Assembly (NCBI GenBank): GCA_951394045.1
Contig: OX595987.1
Location: forward strand, 186,001-250,000
Source: Nitzschia sp. DOCU1
Taxonomy: Eukaryota; Bacillariophyta; Bacillariophyceae; Bacillariales; Bacillariaceae
Reading direction: 5' to 3'
Length of the DNA: 64,000 nucleotides
The position numbers and the translations under genes were made by a program. Below are positions 38,978-49,010 of this stretch, in pieces. Positions within the stretch are counted from its first letter, which is position 1, and the number at the start of each line of letters is the position of its first letter. The notes under the pieces were generated by a model, which was not told where the DNA came from, made no database searches, and saw nothing but the letters and a program-made list of their open reading frames with translations.

Positions 38978-39877
38978 CTATGCTCGGCGGCGACTCCTGA
39001 CAGCGGCTTCGTCTTGCTGCTCCTGTTGCTGATGCAACAAAAGGCCGCACTCTTCGAGCTGCCGAAGAGTGCCCTCTAGATTGCCCGGCTGGTGATGGAT
39101 AAAGATGCCTCCTTTGCGTTCCCAATCGTCTTTGAGAGACAATCGATCATCAATCAAGACATGACCTGGCCCACTTTCGTAGTGCTTGTTGCTAGACCAG
39201 CAGGTAATAACCCGGCAAACATCTTCAGCACTGCTGCTACTGCTTCCCTTGAGAGGTCGATGCCCATGAGTCCATGGGCAAGCCATGTCAACGTGTTCGA
39301 TGGGACGCTCCTCCTGCTGGCCTAGTTCTCGCAAGCACCATCGAAACTTTTCAGCTCTAGAGCTTGGGTGAATCGGCACACCCGTCAAGATATCGGGTTG
39401 CAAGTGCTGAATCGCTTGCCATAATTGCCGTCCCTCGCTGGTCCAAGGCAGATTCTCAAAGAACGCATCGGCTTCCCTGACAGTCTTCCACATACTTGAC
39501 TTCTCCAAGTCGGCAAGTTGAGGCAGGAACTTGGTGTCTTTGGGGTAGAGTTGACGGATGCCGTGTTCAAAGTCTACTAGAACACCATCCAAATCGCAAA
39601 AGACCTTGAAAGGCTTCTTGGCAGCCGCTCGCTTCTTGGCGCGGGCCTTCTTCTCCTCCGTGTAGACAGAGCTTTCGACTTCTTGGGCGAACGGTGGCAT
39701 GGAAACCGAAACAGGAAGTGCAGTAGAAGGATGCTGGGGCGTCGCCTCGATGATGGGAAGGGACATGATGGGGCTGGAAACTGGCAACATCCAAGCATCG
39801 CACGTCGATAAGCTTGTTGCCGCCAAGGCCAGCAGTCTTCGAGCTGTGGAAGAACTGGTTCGAGATTTCGTCGTCAT
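38978..39877 (-). CDS. HAD-superfamily phosphatase-like protein with secretory/plastid presequence
   Basis: 299 aa from the ATG at 39875-39877; the open frame reaches 40060 but only with a GTG. Residues 1-28 look like a signal peptide (RRLLALAATSLSTCDA) followed by Trp. In diatoms an aromatic +1 residue is compatible with plastid import, but Phe is usual, so the compartment is uncertain. The core starts at about residue 90 with motif I, FCDLDGVLVDF (Asp95, Asp97), has a DILTGVPIHP motif II-like strand and ends with VLIDDRLSLKDDWERKGGIF, motif IV. These fit a DxDG-type HAD hydrolase, perhaps 5'-nucleotidase-like. The substrate is unknown. It is divergent to the thioesterase gene at 40526. Confidence 0.8.
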   Translation of the reverse strand: MTTKSRTSSSTARRLLALAATSLSTCDAWMLPVSSPIMSLPIIEATPQHPSTALPVSVSMPPFAQEVESSVYTEEKKARAKKRAAAKKPFKVFCDLDGVLVDFEHGIRQLYPKDTKFLPQLADLEKSSMWKTVREADAFFENLPWTSEGRQLWQAIQHLQPDILTGVPIHPSSRAEKFRWCLRELGQQEERPIEHVDMACPWTHGHRPLKGSSSSSAEDVCRVITCWSSNKHYESGPGHVLIDDRLSLKDDWERKGGIFIHHQPGNLEGTLRQLEECGLLLHQQQEQQDEAAVRSRRRA

Positions 39878-40525
39878 CTTTATCTTTGTTGTGTGTAGAA
39901 GAACAAGTGTTTCAATGCGGTATCGTACGTCAAACAAGAAATGAGAGATGTACGATGATGTAAGAATGGAATGATGGCCCAAGAACGCTGTTGCGGGTGC
40001 TGGTGGGAATGAGCGCGGTGGCGTTTCACTCCATGATACTTCGGAGTTGACCGAGCACACTGCCAGTTCGCCGTTCTAATGATGGAAAGGATACCACCAC
40101 CCATCCACCCAGCGGGAATTCCGTATCCGTTCCCACTCTTGGGAACAGATACGCCGCATCACCTTCTTTCGTTGGCGATGTAGATGCAGTCCTTTATTGG
40201 GAAAGCGACTGCAATCCAAATGGAAATGACGACATCATCGGCATGCCACGTCCTTTTCTTCCTTCGCGCCAAAAGAGTTAATAAATATGATTCGATTGAT
40301 TTAGTCGCGAGAGTCAACTTTCGGAGCTGACGACGTCATCTCATGATCCCGGATGGTAAGCAAGACTTCACATGACGTCACGTCCTTCGATCTCTCCCGG
40401 CGCGCTTTCCCGCCAAAATAGTGTGACCATGGAATGAATAGTCGAAATAGATCTTGGTCGTTTCGGCATCACCGCGGAGTAAAAGGACTCCCAAGGAGAA
40501 AGAGTGCTACGATGCTACTACTACC
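39878..40525. promoter_or_regulatory. Divergent promoter region (HAD / thioesterase)
   Basis: About 650 bp between divergent start codons. It contains GCTGACGACGTCATC and a perfect TGACGTCA (40373-40380) close to the thioesterase. No gene is supported in between. Confidence 0.55.
40373..40380. promoter_or_regulatory. Palindromic TGACGTCA (CRE-like) site
   Basis: This perfect CRE lies about 150 bp before the thioesterase ATG. A near-match GACGACGTCA lies at 40329-40338, and the site is followed by a second CGTC half. Regulation by a bZIP factor is inferred. Confidence 0.45.
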
Positions 40526-41518
40526 ATGGCGCCACGACCTCACTCTGGAGGAAGCAGTTCATCTGAAAAAGTGGTGGACGCTGTTTTGCATCGATTCGTC
40601 AAGGCAGCTGCCCTTCAACCAGGCAGCCAACCAGGCTTTAGCCATGCTCTGAAACTGAGTTATCAAACCATTGACAAGACGCGCATTTCGGTCGGCCCAA
40701 GATCCTTGACGTACCGCTACCGGTTGTCGAAGGATGTGACCGAGTACACGGTGGGACTCTTGAGCGCCCTCATGGATGAGTTGAGCACATGTGCTTGTTT
40801 TCCAGTGGGGTTGCCTTCGACAGGGGGAGTTTCGTTGCAGATGCAGACGGAGCTGGCGGAAGAAATCGAATTGATGGACGAAGAAGAAATCGACGTGGTC
40901 AACATAGTGACCAAGTTGGGGCGCACAATATCCTTCACACGAACCGAATTTGTCGCTGTTCGTACCGGTCAATTGATTGCCTTTTCGTCGCATGTCAAGT
41001 ACATGCCCACGGGGAGTAAGGTTGCGGATGTGATATGGAACAGTCCGTGGTGTTCTAGTCTATGGGACAGGGTCTATTTACAAAAGGCAAACGCGTCGTA
41101 CTATGACGACAAGCCTTTGTTTCAGGATGTGATTCAATCGCACTTGGAATTTCACGGTATGGGCCGAGCGACATTTCGCTGTACGAGAGCACACACCAAT
41201 CCTTTGGGCTCTTTGCATGGGGGCTGTCATGCCATGGTCATGGAAGCTGTGGGAATACACTTTGTCAAGGCCTTTTGTGGCGGAAATAATCATGACAGGG
41301 TAATTTTGCAGGCCATTCAAATTGACTTTTTAGGTGCCGTCCCCATGGGTTCGGTGGATGTCATTTGTGAGAGCATCTCTGTAGGATCGGGGAAAGCTAA
41401 TGCTAATGCCAATTCAACGAGAACGACACTCCAGATACGAGTGCTGCTCAAGAGAGGAGACCGGATTTGTTCCGATGGGAAGCTGAGGTTTGCGCTAATA
41501 ATGAATAGCCGACTCTGA
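40526..41518 (+). CDS. Hotdog-fold acyl-CoA thioesterase-like protein
   Basis: 330 aa from the ATG at 40526; the frame is open further left only with a TTG start at 40454. The N-terminal half (about 1-190) resembles a degenerate first hotdog (ALMDELSTCACFPV ... SLQMQTEL ... DVVNIVTKLGRTISFTRTEF). The C-terminal half holds the PaaI/ACOT13-type catalytic loop TNPLGSLHGGCHAMVMEAVG (about 222-241) followed by QAIQIDFLGAVPMGSVDVIC and LQIRVLLKRGDRICSDGKLRF. Such enzymes hydrolyse acyl-CoA. The double-hotdog layout suggests one active and one structural domain. No targeting peptide is obvious. The preferred acyl chain is unknown. Confidence 0.82.
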   Translation: MAPRPHSGGSSSSEKVVDAVLHRFVKAAALQPGSQPGFSHALKLSYQTIDKTRISVGPRSLTYRYRLSKDVTEYTVGLLSALMDELSTCACFPVGLPSTGGVSLQMQTELAEEIELMDEEEIDVVNIVTKLGRTISFTRTEFVAVRTGQLIAFSSHVKYMPTGSKVADVIWNSPWCSSLWDRVYLQKANASYYDDKPLFQDVIQSHLEFHGMGRATFRCTRAHTNPLGSLHGGCHAMVMEAVGIHFVKAFCGGNNHDRVILQAIQIDFLGAVPMGSVDVICESISVGSGKANANANSTRTTLQIRVLLKRGDRICSDGKLRFALIMNSRL

Positions 41519-41541
41519 TTCGTAACCATGGCATCACGACG

Positions 41542-42684
41542 ATGACCGATGCAGCTCCCGACATGAAGGCGCAAGAAGAAGACAAGTATGACATCCTGAC
41601 GGCATTAGAAATGCTAGGGGCGTTCACTGGACACGGCCTGCTGGCCACAGCAAGGAGTGGAGGAAAGATGCGGTGCCCACGGCCAGTTGGCCACAGTAAG
41701 GCGTGGAGGGAATATACGGTGTCCACATTAAATCTTGGCTCAAATCGTTGAGTGCAACAGAACTCGTGGCATTGCAAGAATTGGAAGGGGATCGTACTAT
41801 TTCGATTGAAGGACTCTAGGCCTGGAGAAATATTGCCGATGGTCAAGTCGTCGATGGAACAACACAAAGGACAAGCCGAGAATGCTGCTGGAGACGAAAA
41901 GTCATCCTACTTTTGTATATTTTGTCTCCCTCCAAGAATGCTTCTGCTACTTTACCAGAAGAACGCCCCATTCATTCAATGAAGTTCAGAGGAACCCAAA
42001 GAACTGGAAGAAACCAACAAGCAGGAACAACTGGAAGAACCTGCCTCCAAGGATTCGAAATTGTACAATGTGCAATTGGTCTTGCAAGCACTTCGCATCA
42101 ATTTGACGAGTTGGGATTTGATTACAACACTTGGCAGCCTTGGAAATGGGCACCGTGGACATGAATGCTTGCAGCCGCGGCCAATGGAGCCTTTAAATTG
42201 CAATTTCAATCAGCCAGAAACAGCTGTTCGTTTGGACGAAGACAAGACGACGAAATCTGGTAGCTTGAGGGCGAGCATGGCTGCCACTGCCACCAGAAGC
42301 CTGATCACGTCATTGCCTTGTCCCATTGAAACCACGCAGGTGAAGATTCTTTGTTCTCCCTACCACGTGAGAAGAAGATTTCACACCGGTGTGGCGACGG
42401 GTCAACTCAATACCTTCGATTTGAGCCTCCAAGAGGAGGTCGACTCGAAGGGCAAAAGAGGCTACGGGCAAGAAGCGGAATTCGAGAAAACAGTGACTAT
42501 TCTTTGGGGCGATCGAACGGTAACGTCGATCAGCCATTTGGATTTTGAGTTGGGGCTTCAAAGCAAGACGCACAGTCTCAAAGACAGTGGTCTTGTTATG
42601 ACTCAAGTTGTCCCAGAGCGAAAAACAACAGTACGTCGGCTTCTTTCTAGCGTCCAGTCAAATGTTTATTTGAAGCTGATCTAA
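41542..42684 (+). pseudogene. Decayed gene of unknown function
   Basis: Coding-like segments lie in order on the plus strand but in different frames: KYDILTALEMLGAFTGHGLL (41587-41646), LSATELVALQELEGDRTISI (about 41745-41805) and EEPKELEETNKQEQLEEPAS leading into LYNVQLVLQALRINLTSWDL (about 41990-42125). The long open frame then runs to TAA at 42682-42684. It is acidic and Gln/Glu-rich, then mixed. Stops and frame changes separate the parts. I do not recognise the family. The 207-codon frame at 42061-42684 could still be expressed. Confidence 0.35.
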
Positions 42685-43084
42685 ACCATTGATTCTCGTC
42701 AGGTTATGCACCTTACTATTGCAATCATATCCTCTAGCCGAAATGTCGTCACCGAACAGGAACTCGATAATCGTTAAGCGTACGATGGAAAAATATCCTA
42801 TTTCTCTGATGGCGGCAAGTCTCCGGCTGCCTTCGTCTGTCTCTTTCTACGATTATTATTTTGTCCTGCAAGATCTTACAATGACGAGTCAAAAGTGCGC
42901 ACGGAATCCTTAACTTCAACACCGGGGGACGTTCGAATCTGGAAACACAGAAACATTGGGATTTTTCTAAAATATAGGCCCCTTCGATTGAATAGTGATC
43001 TAGGATTAGCTATGCTTGATTCTTAATTCATAGAACCTTTAGCTTCAGCTGTTGGAATGGCAACGAATGACTAGCCTAAGTTCG
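42685..43084. other. Intergenic spacer
   Basis: About 400 bp with no supported gene, RNA or repeat. Confidence 0.5.
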
Positions 43085-43422
43085 ATATGGATGGGGTAGA
43101 CCACAGCTGCTCCGCCTAGTAGAGACAACAATCCACTTCACTCGACGGCGTAGCCGATTCCAACCCTCCACGCACCAGCACAGGTTACACTTAACTCTCC
43201 GCGACGAGACACGTACGCGAGTGGAGGACGTTTTAAAACCACCGGAACCACAAACCGGTTGCGTTGATCAGGCTGTTGGTGTGCGGGAGAATTGGAATCG
43301 AGGGTCGAGATCAGGATCAGGATCGTTGCTCTGGAAAAAGTTGGTTTCAGACGCCTGCAAAAGGAAGAAAGAACGGGGTAAGTAGCACCGGGGGAGAAGA
43401 AATGTGAAAGTATGATCAAACG
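43085..43422. repeat. Dispersed repeat, copy B
   Basis: About 340 bp matching copy A (33130-33508) in the same orientation, from GACCACAGCTGCTCCGCC to TATGATCAAACGG. It lacks the first part (CACCGCTACGTC...) of copies A and C. A tract near 43228-43250 shows a three-base insertion relative to A (AAACCACCGG against AAACCGG). Confidence 0.82.
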
Positions 43423-43448
43423 GAATGCCTGCAAAACAAAGAGAGGAT

Positions 43449-44343
43449 TCAGTGGTCCAATGGAACAAACGTCGCTTGGAACACTCGGGCCGAACGGCGG
43501 CGCCCTCCAATCACAGTCGAGCCCAAAGCTTTCTGGGCTCGCTGTAATTCTGCGACCAATCGTTGTTCTTGGGTACGTGCTTCGGCCAAGGCGGCAAGTC
43601 GAGGAGATCGTCGTGGTGATGGAACCGTAATATCTTGAGCCAAATCAGGAATAGTGCTTGGTGTGGGAATGACTTGTTCCACTTCCTCGTCATCGTGGAA
43701 ATCCACAACTACCACCATTTGGGTTCCGTCGTCGTCGTCATCGTCATCGATGGATTCACCATAGAGAATGCTTCCATCCCATTCCAATTCAGAGTCGATG
43801 GAGTAGCATAGAGAATTGTTGTCATTGTCATCGTTTTCATTTTCAATTTTAATAGACCCATCATCTTCGTTGACCTCATGCAAAACGAGAGCTTCCTTTC
43901 TCAATCGCTCCAATCGCATGATTTGGTCGTAGACCGACGTACCACTGTAGGTATCGTCATCATCTTCGTCGCCCATAGGAATCAAATAATCATAGAATGT
44001 CTCTTGGTACTTTTCCATGTCTTGGCGCCATTCGGGAATTGCATAAAATTGGTCGTCAATCTCGTCGGGGACGCCGACACAAGCGACAATCAATCCGCAC
44101 CCGATAACGACGACAGAGAGAGACGCCCAAAGATGAACGAGCAAAGAAGCCAGTAACAAGAATACAAGGAACAAACTCCCAAAGCAAGGCAAATCCCATG
44201 GCGATTCCACGGCAGATGCACTTGACAACAGAGATAGCATTCACGGCTGATTGCAGCGGCACGAACAGCATGACGGCCAAGCCAGCAAGAATCACAATCG
44301 TCTCATAGACGAAAAACAAGAGGAGGATAGGGATGTCAATCAT
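43449..44343 (-). CDS. Membrane protein with acidic tail and basic SPRL-type C-terminus (frameshift near the third helix)
   Basis: Two overlapping leftward frames make sense only together. The first starts at ATG 44341-44343 with two or three hydrophobic helices (IPILLLFFVYETIVILAGLA, FALLWEFVPCILV). The second continues with LLLASLLVHLWASLSVVVIG and a helix, then a hydrophilic domain (PDEIDDQFYAIPEWRQDMEK), acidic Asp/Glu runs and a basic segment (SPRRSPRLAALAEARTQEQR). The switch lies near 44160-44185. It is either a one-base indel or a sequencing error; no GT-AG pair of usual size fits. Read as one gene it encodes about 290 aa with three or four helices near the N-terminus. Family not recognised. 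A start at 44240 would drop the first helices. Confidence 0.55.
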
Positions 44344-45229
44344 GGTAGAAGTAGAAATAGTTGAATCGCTTTGCAAAACAGTCTCCTTTGAGAAGTTGTG
44401 AGCGCTGTGAGCGACGAAAAAGTGAAGCAGTTTCTGCGTTTTTTGGATCGGTTTGCCGCCGGAGTAGAGCACGATGCAGCATCGTGGAGGACTCCGACGT
44501 TTTGACCATCGCCAATCTCTTCCAATATCCATGCTAGCATTCAATCTTGTTTATTGTTGTTTATCCTCTAAAAACATGTTGATCGTTCGATTGTTAGTTT
44601 GCCTTGCATTTCAAATTGGATTTGGCGAAAAGACGCGAGATGAGGTGCACTACTACTGATGCGCTCGGAAAGATTTCGGAGCGGAATTTCTACGGTAAAA
44701 CTCGTGGATTTCGGCCAGTACATGTTTAGTGGAGGACCTTCTTCTCGGAAATGACTGACTCGATGGACTACGGGTTGACTGCATGGACTCAAGAACTGGC
44801 ACAGCAACAGGCGTCCTGCCATTATTGACCGCCGCAGTAGTTAAGTTGTACCACTTCTTTCTACTCATGAAGTCTCTTTTTCGGTGGTACGAACTATGGA
44901 ATATTGATTTCTACTATAAACACTTAGCTTCGACGAATGCAATGCCTTCTCTGGGAATGTTAGTGTAGATCTATAATGAAAAGACTGGCGCTACTGCTAC
45001 CTGCTAGCTAGTAGTCCGACAAAGGGCTGGATTTGGTATAGGGCTAGTCCTCGAAATTGGAAAAACTCCTCGTCGATAATGCGCTTGTGCTTGCCCATAG
45101 TTGCATGACTTATTTTGGCTCATCTGCAGTCGGAACTGCGTCGTCTCTGCCGAAACGACGACATGGGGGATCGACCCACCGCTGCGGCAATCATTTCGCA
45201 AGCTAGTTAGTAGTAGTAGGCTTTAGATG
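44344..45229. other. Intergenic spacer
   Basis: About 890 bp; no supported gene. CTAGCTAGTAGTCC and TAGTTAGTAGTAGTAG steps are present near 45004 and 45204. Confidence 0.5.
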
Positions 45230-47431
45230 TTATATGATATCTTTCCCCCACGGTTTCGTTTCATCCTTCCCCTGCCCTGAAGAAAGCTGCTGTTCTAATC
45301 GGCCGATATCTTCAAAGTCGTCGTCATCAAAGTCGTCGTCATCATCGCTTTCCTCTTCGGATCCAATGCGAAAGTTGGGATCCTCAAGAATGTTGGAATC
45401 AGGATCATCCTCCTCCTCGTCATCATCGTCGGGACGATGGCGTCGCCGTGGCGTTTCATAGTCGACAAACAACGAGTCCTTCACAATGGAAGAGTGGGAA
45501 AGTCGAGGTTCATTCGAAGTTCCCAAGCCCTTGCCCTTGGCCAATTGACCAACGTAGGTTCCGTGCCAGCCGCCAGTAGCAGAATGTCGGACTTCGACGT
45601 CTTCCAAGTCAAAGGCATGCAGATACGAAAAGACCAACGCTCGTTCCGTGACCTTTTCTTGTTTGCGGGATCGCAAACAGTAACCCACAACAAGCACTAG
45701 AATCAACACGGCAATGCCCACGACCATTCCAATACCGTCACCATTGCCCGTATTGTCGATAATGGGTCGATTAGGCGGCGCCGGATGCCCACCCCCCATT
45801 CCATCGCTCTCGGATGCCGTGTCGGTTCGTTTCGGTACTAGAATCTGTGCAGAGCCGCCATTGTTTTCACTACCGGAAGTTTCCGTTGTCGTCCAAAGAA
45901 CGGATCCATCGTCTTGAATGGCCACGACAAAGATTTCAGTACCCTTGTGATTGGTCGTTTGCAAATCACCCGTCGTGTCACCAAACAAGATAGCGCCATT
46001 ATCCACCGCCACCAAGCCCGACCCTCCATGTGCAAGTCGGTCATTGCCTTGAGTTCCCACTTGACGAACCCAGAGTGTGTGTCCATCACGGACTTGGGCC
46101 TTGACAATGAATATATCGTCTTGGCCCAGACTTGTCGTTTGGCCTCGATAGGAACCACCGTTTTCCACAATACCCGCCATGTAGACAAAATCGGAATTGT
46201 CGGCAACCCCCACACCACATGCCAATCCAAAAGCATTATCAGTAAACAGATAATCTTCGTGCCAAAGCGTTTCGAGTGTTGTAGCATCCAATTGGGCCAT
46301 GAACGCGACACTTTTACTATTGGCATTCTCTAAATTGACATGGCGTCCGACAATATAAAGTTCCGTGGCACTATCGCCAGCACTGCAGACCGCTTCAATG
46401 TAGGTGTCTGTATCGGATCCGATACTATATCGTTGGATGCCTTCTCCTCGTGATGACGATGTCGAGGTTGGTAATTTCCAAGGCTGTCCATTGGTAGGGT
46501 CGACTTTGGAAAGGAATCCATTCATGCAATATTGAAAGGTCCTCTTGTTATACTCGGTGGCATTGCCATCCATTTCTTGTGCCGTTCCAAACAAATTTCC
46601 TCCCCCACGTGTACTTCCTGCAACGACCAGGGCTCCTTGATTCCAAATCATATTTCCCAAAAGTATCGAATAAGAGTGCTGTTGTTGTGCCGTACTCGAA
46701 GATAATCCAAAGGGTTTTCGCCATCCTGCTTTCAAGAGAACATCCTGGGGATCGTCTCCATCCCCGACAGCCAATAGATTCAATCCGATGCGTTCAATAT
46801 GTAAAAAATATTGTGTGCCAAACTTGAAAACACCACCTGGCGTCAAATTGGGCGTTGAGTCCGACATGCCTTTGAAACTTTCCGTCAATTGTTTGGAATC
46901 TGAGTGCATGGATGCTACAAAGACGTACTCGCCATTGTGCACGGGGTCTCGTACCAAGGATCGAGGATATTGCACTTGATCTTCATGCAAGAGCAAACCT
47001 TTTGGCAGAGTCACTTTTGTGCCTTGTCCGTCTTTCCATTCAACGGGCACTACCAGGCCGTACTGAGTGGCCTTGGTGGAGCCTTTATATCTCGTGTCGG
47101 TAAAGAGACCACCCTCTTCTGTCGTCGCCAACACTAGCGCAAGTTTCGTCGAATCGGCCAACATAATGCCCTGACAAATGGCGGGTTCTGGCAAAACGAC
47201 TTTACTCAGGAATTGCATGCTGGAGCGCTTCAGGATGCCCACCCAACATCCGTTAGGGCCAAGTTGCCCAGTAATATACAGCAAGTCCTGCAGGGGCTCC
47301 CAGGCCATGCCCCCCGCAAATGTCTTGTCTCCAAAATTGGACTGAACTCCAGCATTAGCAGCATAACACTCACGAGGAGTCGTCCAGCACGCCAGGAAAA
47401 GCAGCGAGAATAACAGTGGCTGCTTCGTCAT
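45230..47431 (-). CDS. Single-pass surface receptor of the SBBP-propeller family
   Basis: 733 aa, single exon, ATG at 47429-47431. The signal peptide reaches about residue 24 (ECYAANAG). The ectodomain (about 27-560) has FAGGMAWEPLQDLLYITGQL, a CWVGILKR Cys blade, VVAGSTRGGGNLFG, ATELYIVGRHV and the SBBP-like end (DDIFIVKAQVRDGHTLWVRQ ... GSGLVAVDNGAILFGDTTGD). A Pro-rich linker and a Val/Ile-rich helix (about 570-592) follow. The tail keeps the family box as FDLEDVEVRHSATGGWHGTY at 607-626, then LSHSSIVKDSLFVD, long Asp/Glu runs and the C-terminus GKDII. The tail motif order is the same as in the 4037 gene. Ligand unknown. It lies about 17 kb from the nearest other family member. Confidence 0.93.
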   Translation of the reverse strand: MTKQPLLFSLLFLACWTTPRECYAANAGVQSNFGDKTFAGGMAWEPLQDLLYITGQLGPNGCWVGILKRSSMQFLSKVVLPEPAICQGIMLADSTKLALVLATTEEGGLFTDTRYKGSTKATQYGLVVPVEWKDGQGTKVTLPKGLLLHEDQVQYPRSLVRDPVHNGEYVFVASMHSDSKQLTESFKGMSDSTPNLTPGGVFKFGTQYFLHIERIGLNLLAVGDGDDPQDVLLKAGWRKPFGLSSSTAQQQHSYSILLGNMIWNQGALVVAGSTRGGGNLFGTAQEMDGNATEYNKRTFQYCMNGFLSKVDPTNGQPWKLPTSTSSSRGEGIQRYSIGSDTDTYIEAVCSAGDSATELYIVGRHVNLENANSKSVAFMAQLDATTLETLWHEDYLFTDNAFGLACGVGVADNSDFVYMAGIVENGGSYRGQTTSLGQDDIFIVKAQVRDGHTLWVRQVGTQGNDRLAHGGSGLVAVDNGAILFGDTTGDLQTTNHKGTEIFVVAIQDDGSVLWTTTETSGSENNGGSAQILVPKRTDTASESDGMGGGHPAPPNRPIIDNTGNGDGIGMVVGIAVLILVLVVGYCLRSRKQEKVTERALVFSYLHAFDLEDVEVRHSATGGWHGTYVGQLAKGKGLGTSNEPRLSHSSIVKDSLFVDYETPRRRHRPDDDDEEEDDPDSNILEDPNFRIGSEEESDDDDDFDDDDFEDIGRLEQQLSSGQGKDETKPWGKDII

Positions 47432-47989
47432 TCTTGATTAATTTGAGCAAGTGCGTTGCTTTGCCCCTTGTGGTCTTTACAGCTAGTTGTGATAGCAGTA
47501 GCCGTTATATCAGAAGTGGAAGCTCTGTAGCTAGCTTTCACGAGTGTTAATGGTGGTCCTCGTAGTGACAACTCCCCCTTTCAGAGAAAGAGAGGTCTAA
47601 CGAATGCCTCGTTGCCGGTGCCCGCAATTTAGTTTCCCCGCCAAAAATTGGACTCCCATTCTCATTGGTCGATCGTGGCAATGTTCTTCGCTTTGCATAA
47701 AACGGCGCGCTGACACGACTGCGCGCACGACCCACCACATCGTATTGTACCGTAGATAGGAGTGCTACCGTCGGTGGGAAGTCTGCTGTTGCAGTTGACA
47801 GCCATCATTCGATCCAAAGTCCCTTTTTTTCAAACGTGGCAAGATTATTACAAAGATGATCCATACAGCAGGGACAAACAAAGATGATGACAGAACGGCG
47901 CTAGTAGAGGACGACGACGACGACGCGGCCTCCTGAATGGCGGCATTCTTCCTCCAAGATGAAGGGTGCACCGTGGCGGTTTCAATGCT
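47432..47989. other. Intergenic spacer
   Basis: This should hold the receptor promoter (right of 47431). No gene is recognised. Confidence 0.45.
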
Positions 47990-49010
47990 CAAGACTAATG
48001 GTTCAGCCCCCAAACACGTCATATTCCTCTCCCGATGGTTGCAAGAAGTTGACCATGTTGTCGCAATCGCTAGTATCGTCGTTGTCTACTTGCTTGTTGT
48101 TGATCCCGATCTTTTCTGAGACGACCACAGCAAAGACCCCCAGCATTTTGTATACGGATGACATGGACACAGGAACAGGAGCAACGTGTTTTGTTTATTT
48201 GGTGCAGTTGTCGCCAGGGGCTTTGTATGTCTATATAACTTTGGATTCGATTCGAGAGCAGCAGTCAGCCTTTTGGGATCGTCTTACAGTATCCGTACCA
48301 AGAATTTGAATCTAATTGACGTCTGGGAAGCAGCAACAATCAGCTCAACTACAATGTCAGTACTATATACTGCCAAACATGGCAATAAGGACCAACCTTT
48401 GGCGGGTGTGATCGTGATAGTGAAGAACATCACGTTTCTGGATGGAAAGCAACGTCGGGCTTTGAAGACTACTGGACCGACAACCTCGACTACTCCTGAC
48501 TAATTGGTCAGCCCCCAACATGTGCCATGTCCTTTCCTGATGGTTGCAAGACGTTGACCAGGTCGTCGCAATCGCTACCGGTAGTGTCGTCTTTGGGGAT
48601 TTGCGCATCGGCGTTGATGGGGGTCATGATTTAGTACTTGCTAATTGATCCCGAGCTTTTCTGAGAAGAAGATATTAACGGCCAGCATGATTCAAAAGGA
48701 CAACACATACACAGGAACAGGAGCTTGTTGGTTGTTTGGTTCTAGACTCTATCCAATGATTTGTGTGCATCTATGACTTTGAAGTCAGCAATCAGCCTTT
48801 TGGGGTCGTCATTTGAAATCCGTACCAAGAAGAATTCGAATTAACGTTTGAGAAGTATCAGCTATCAGCTACTACTGCAATGTCGATGGAGGCAATAAGG
48901 AGCGGCGGCGGCGGCGGGCTTGTTGACGCTAATAGTGAACTTAACGTTTCGGAACGGAAAGTAACGTCGGGGCTTTGAAGACCAACCGTACGGACAACTT
49001 CTACTTCGTC
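47990..49010. repeat. Diverged tandem duplication, period about 510 bp
   Basis: About 47995-48495 and 48505-49010 share ordered blocks: GGTCAGCCCCCAA-CA...GTCATA/GCCATG; CCGATGGTTGCAAGA-GTTGACCA; GTCGCAATCGCTA; TGATCCCGA-CTTTTCTGAGA; ACACAGGAACAGGAGC; CAGCCTTTTGGGATCGTC/GGGTCGTC; CGTACCAAGAA; and GAAAGTAACGTCGGGGCTTTGAAGAC. Frames are broken in both. It may be two relics of an unrecognised gene. Confidence 0.75.

Noticed and set aside
44056..44544. Start of the 43.4-44.3 kb membrane gene upstream of 44343
   Set aside because: The extra N-terminal residues are not hydrophobic or signal-like; the ATG at 44341-44343 directly precedes the first helix.
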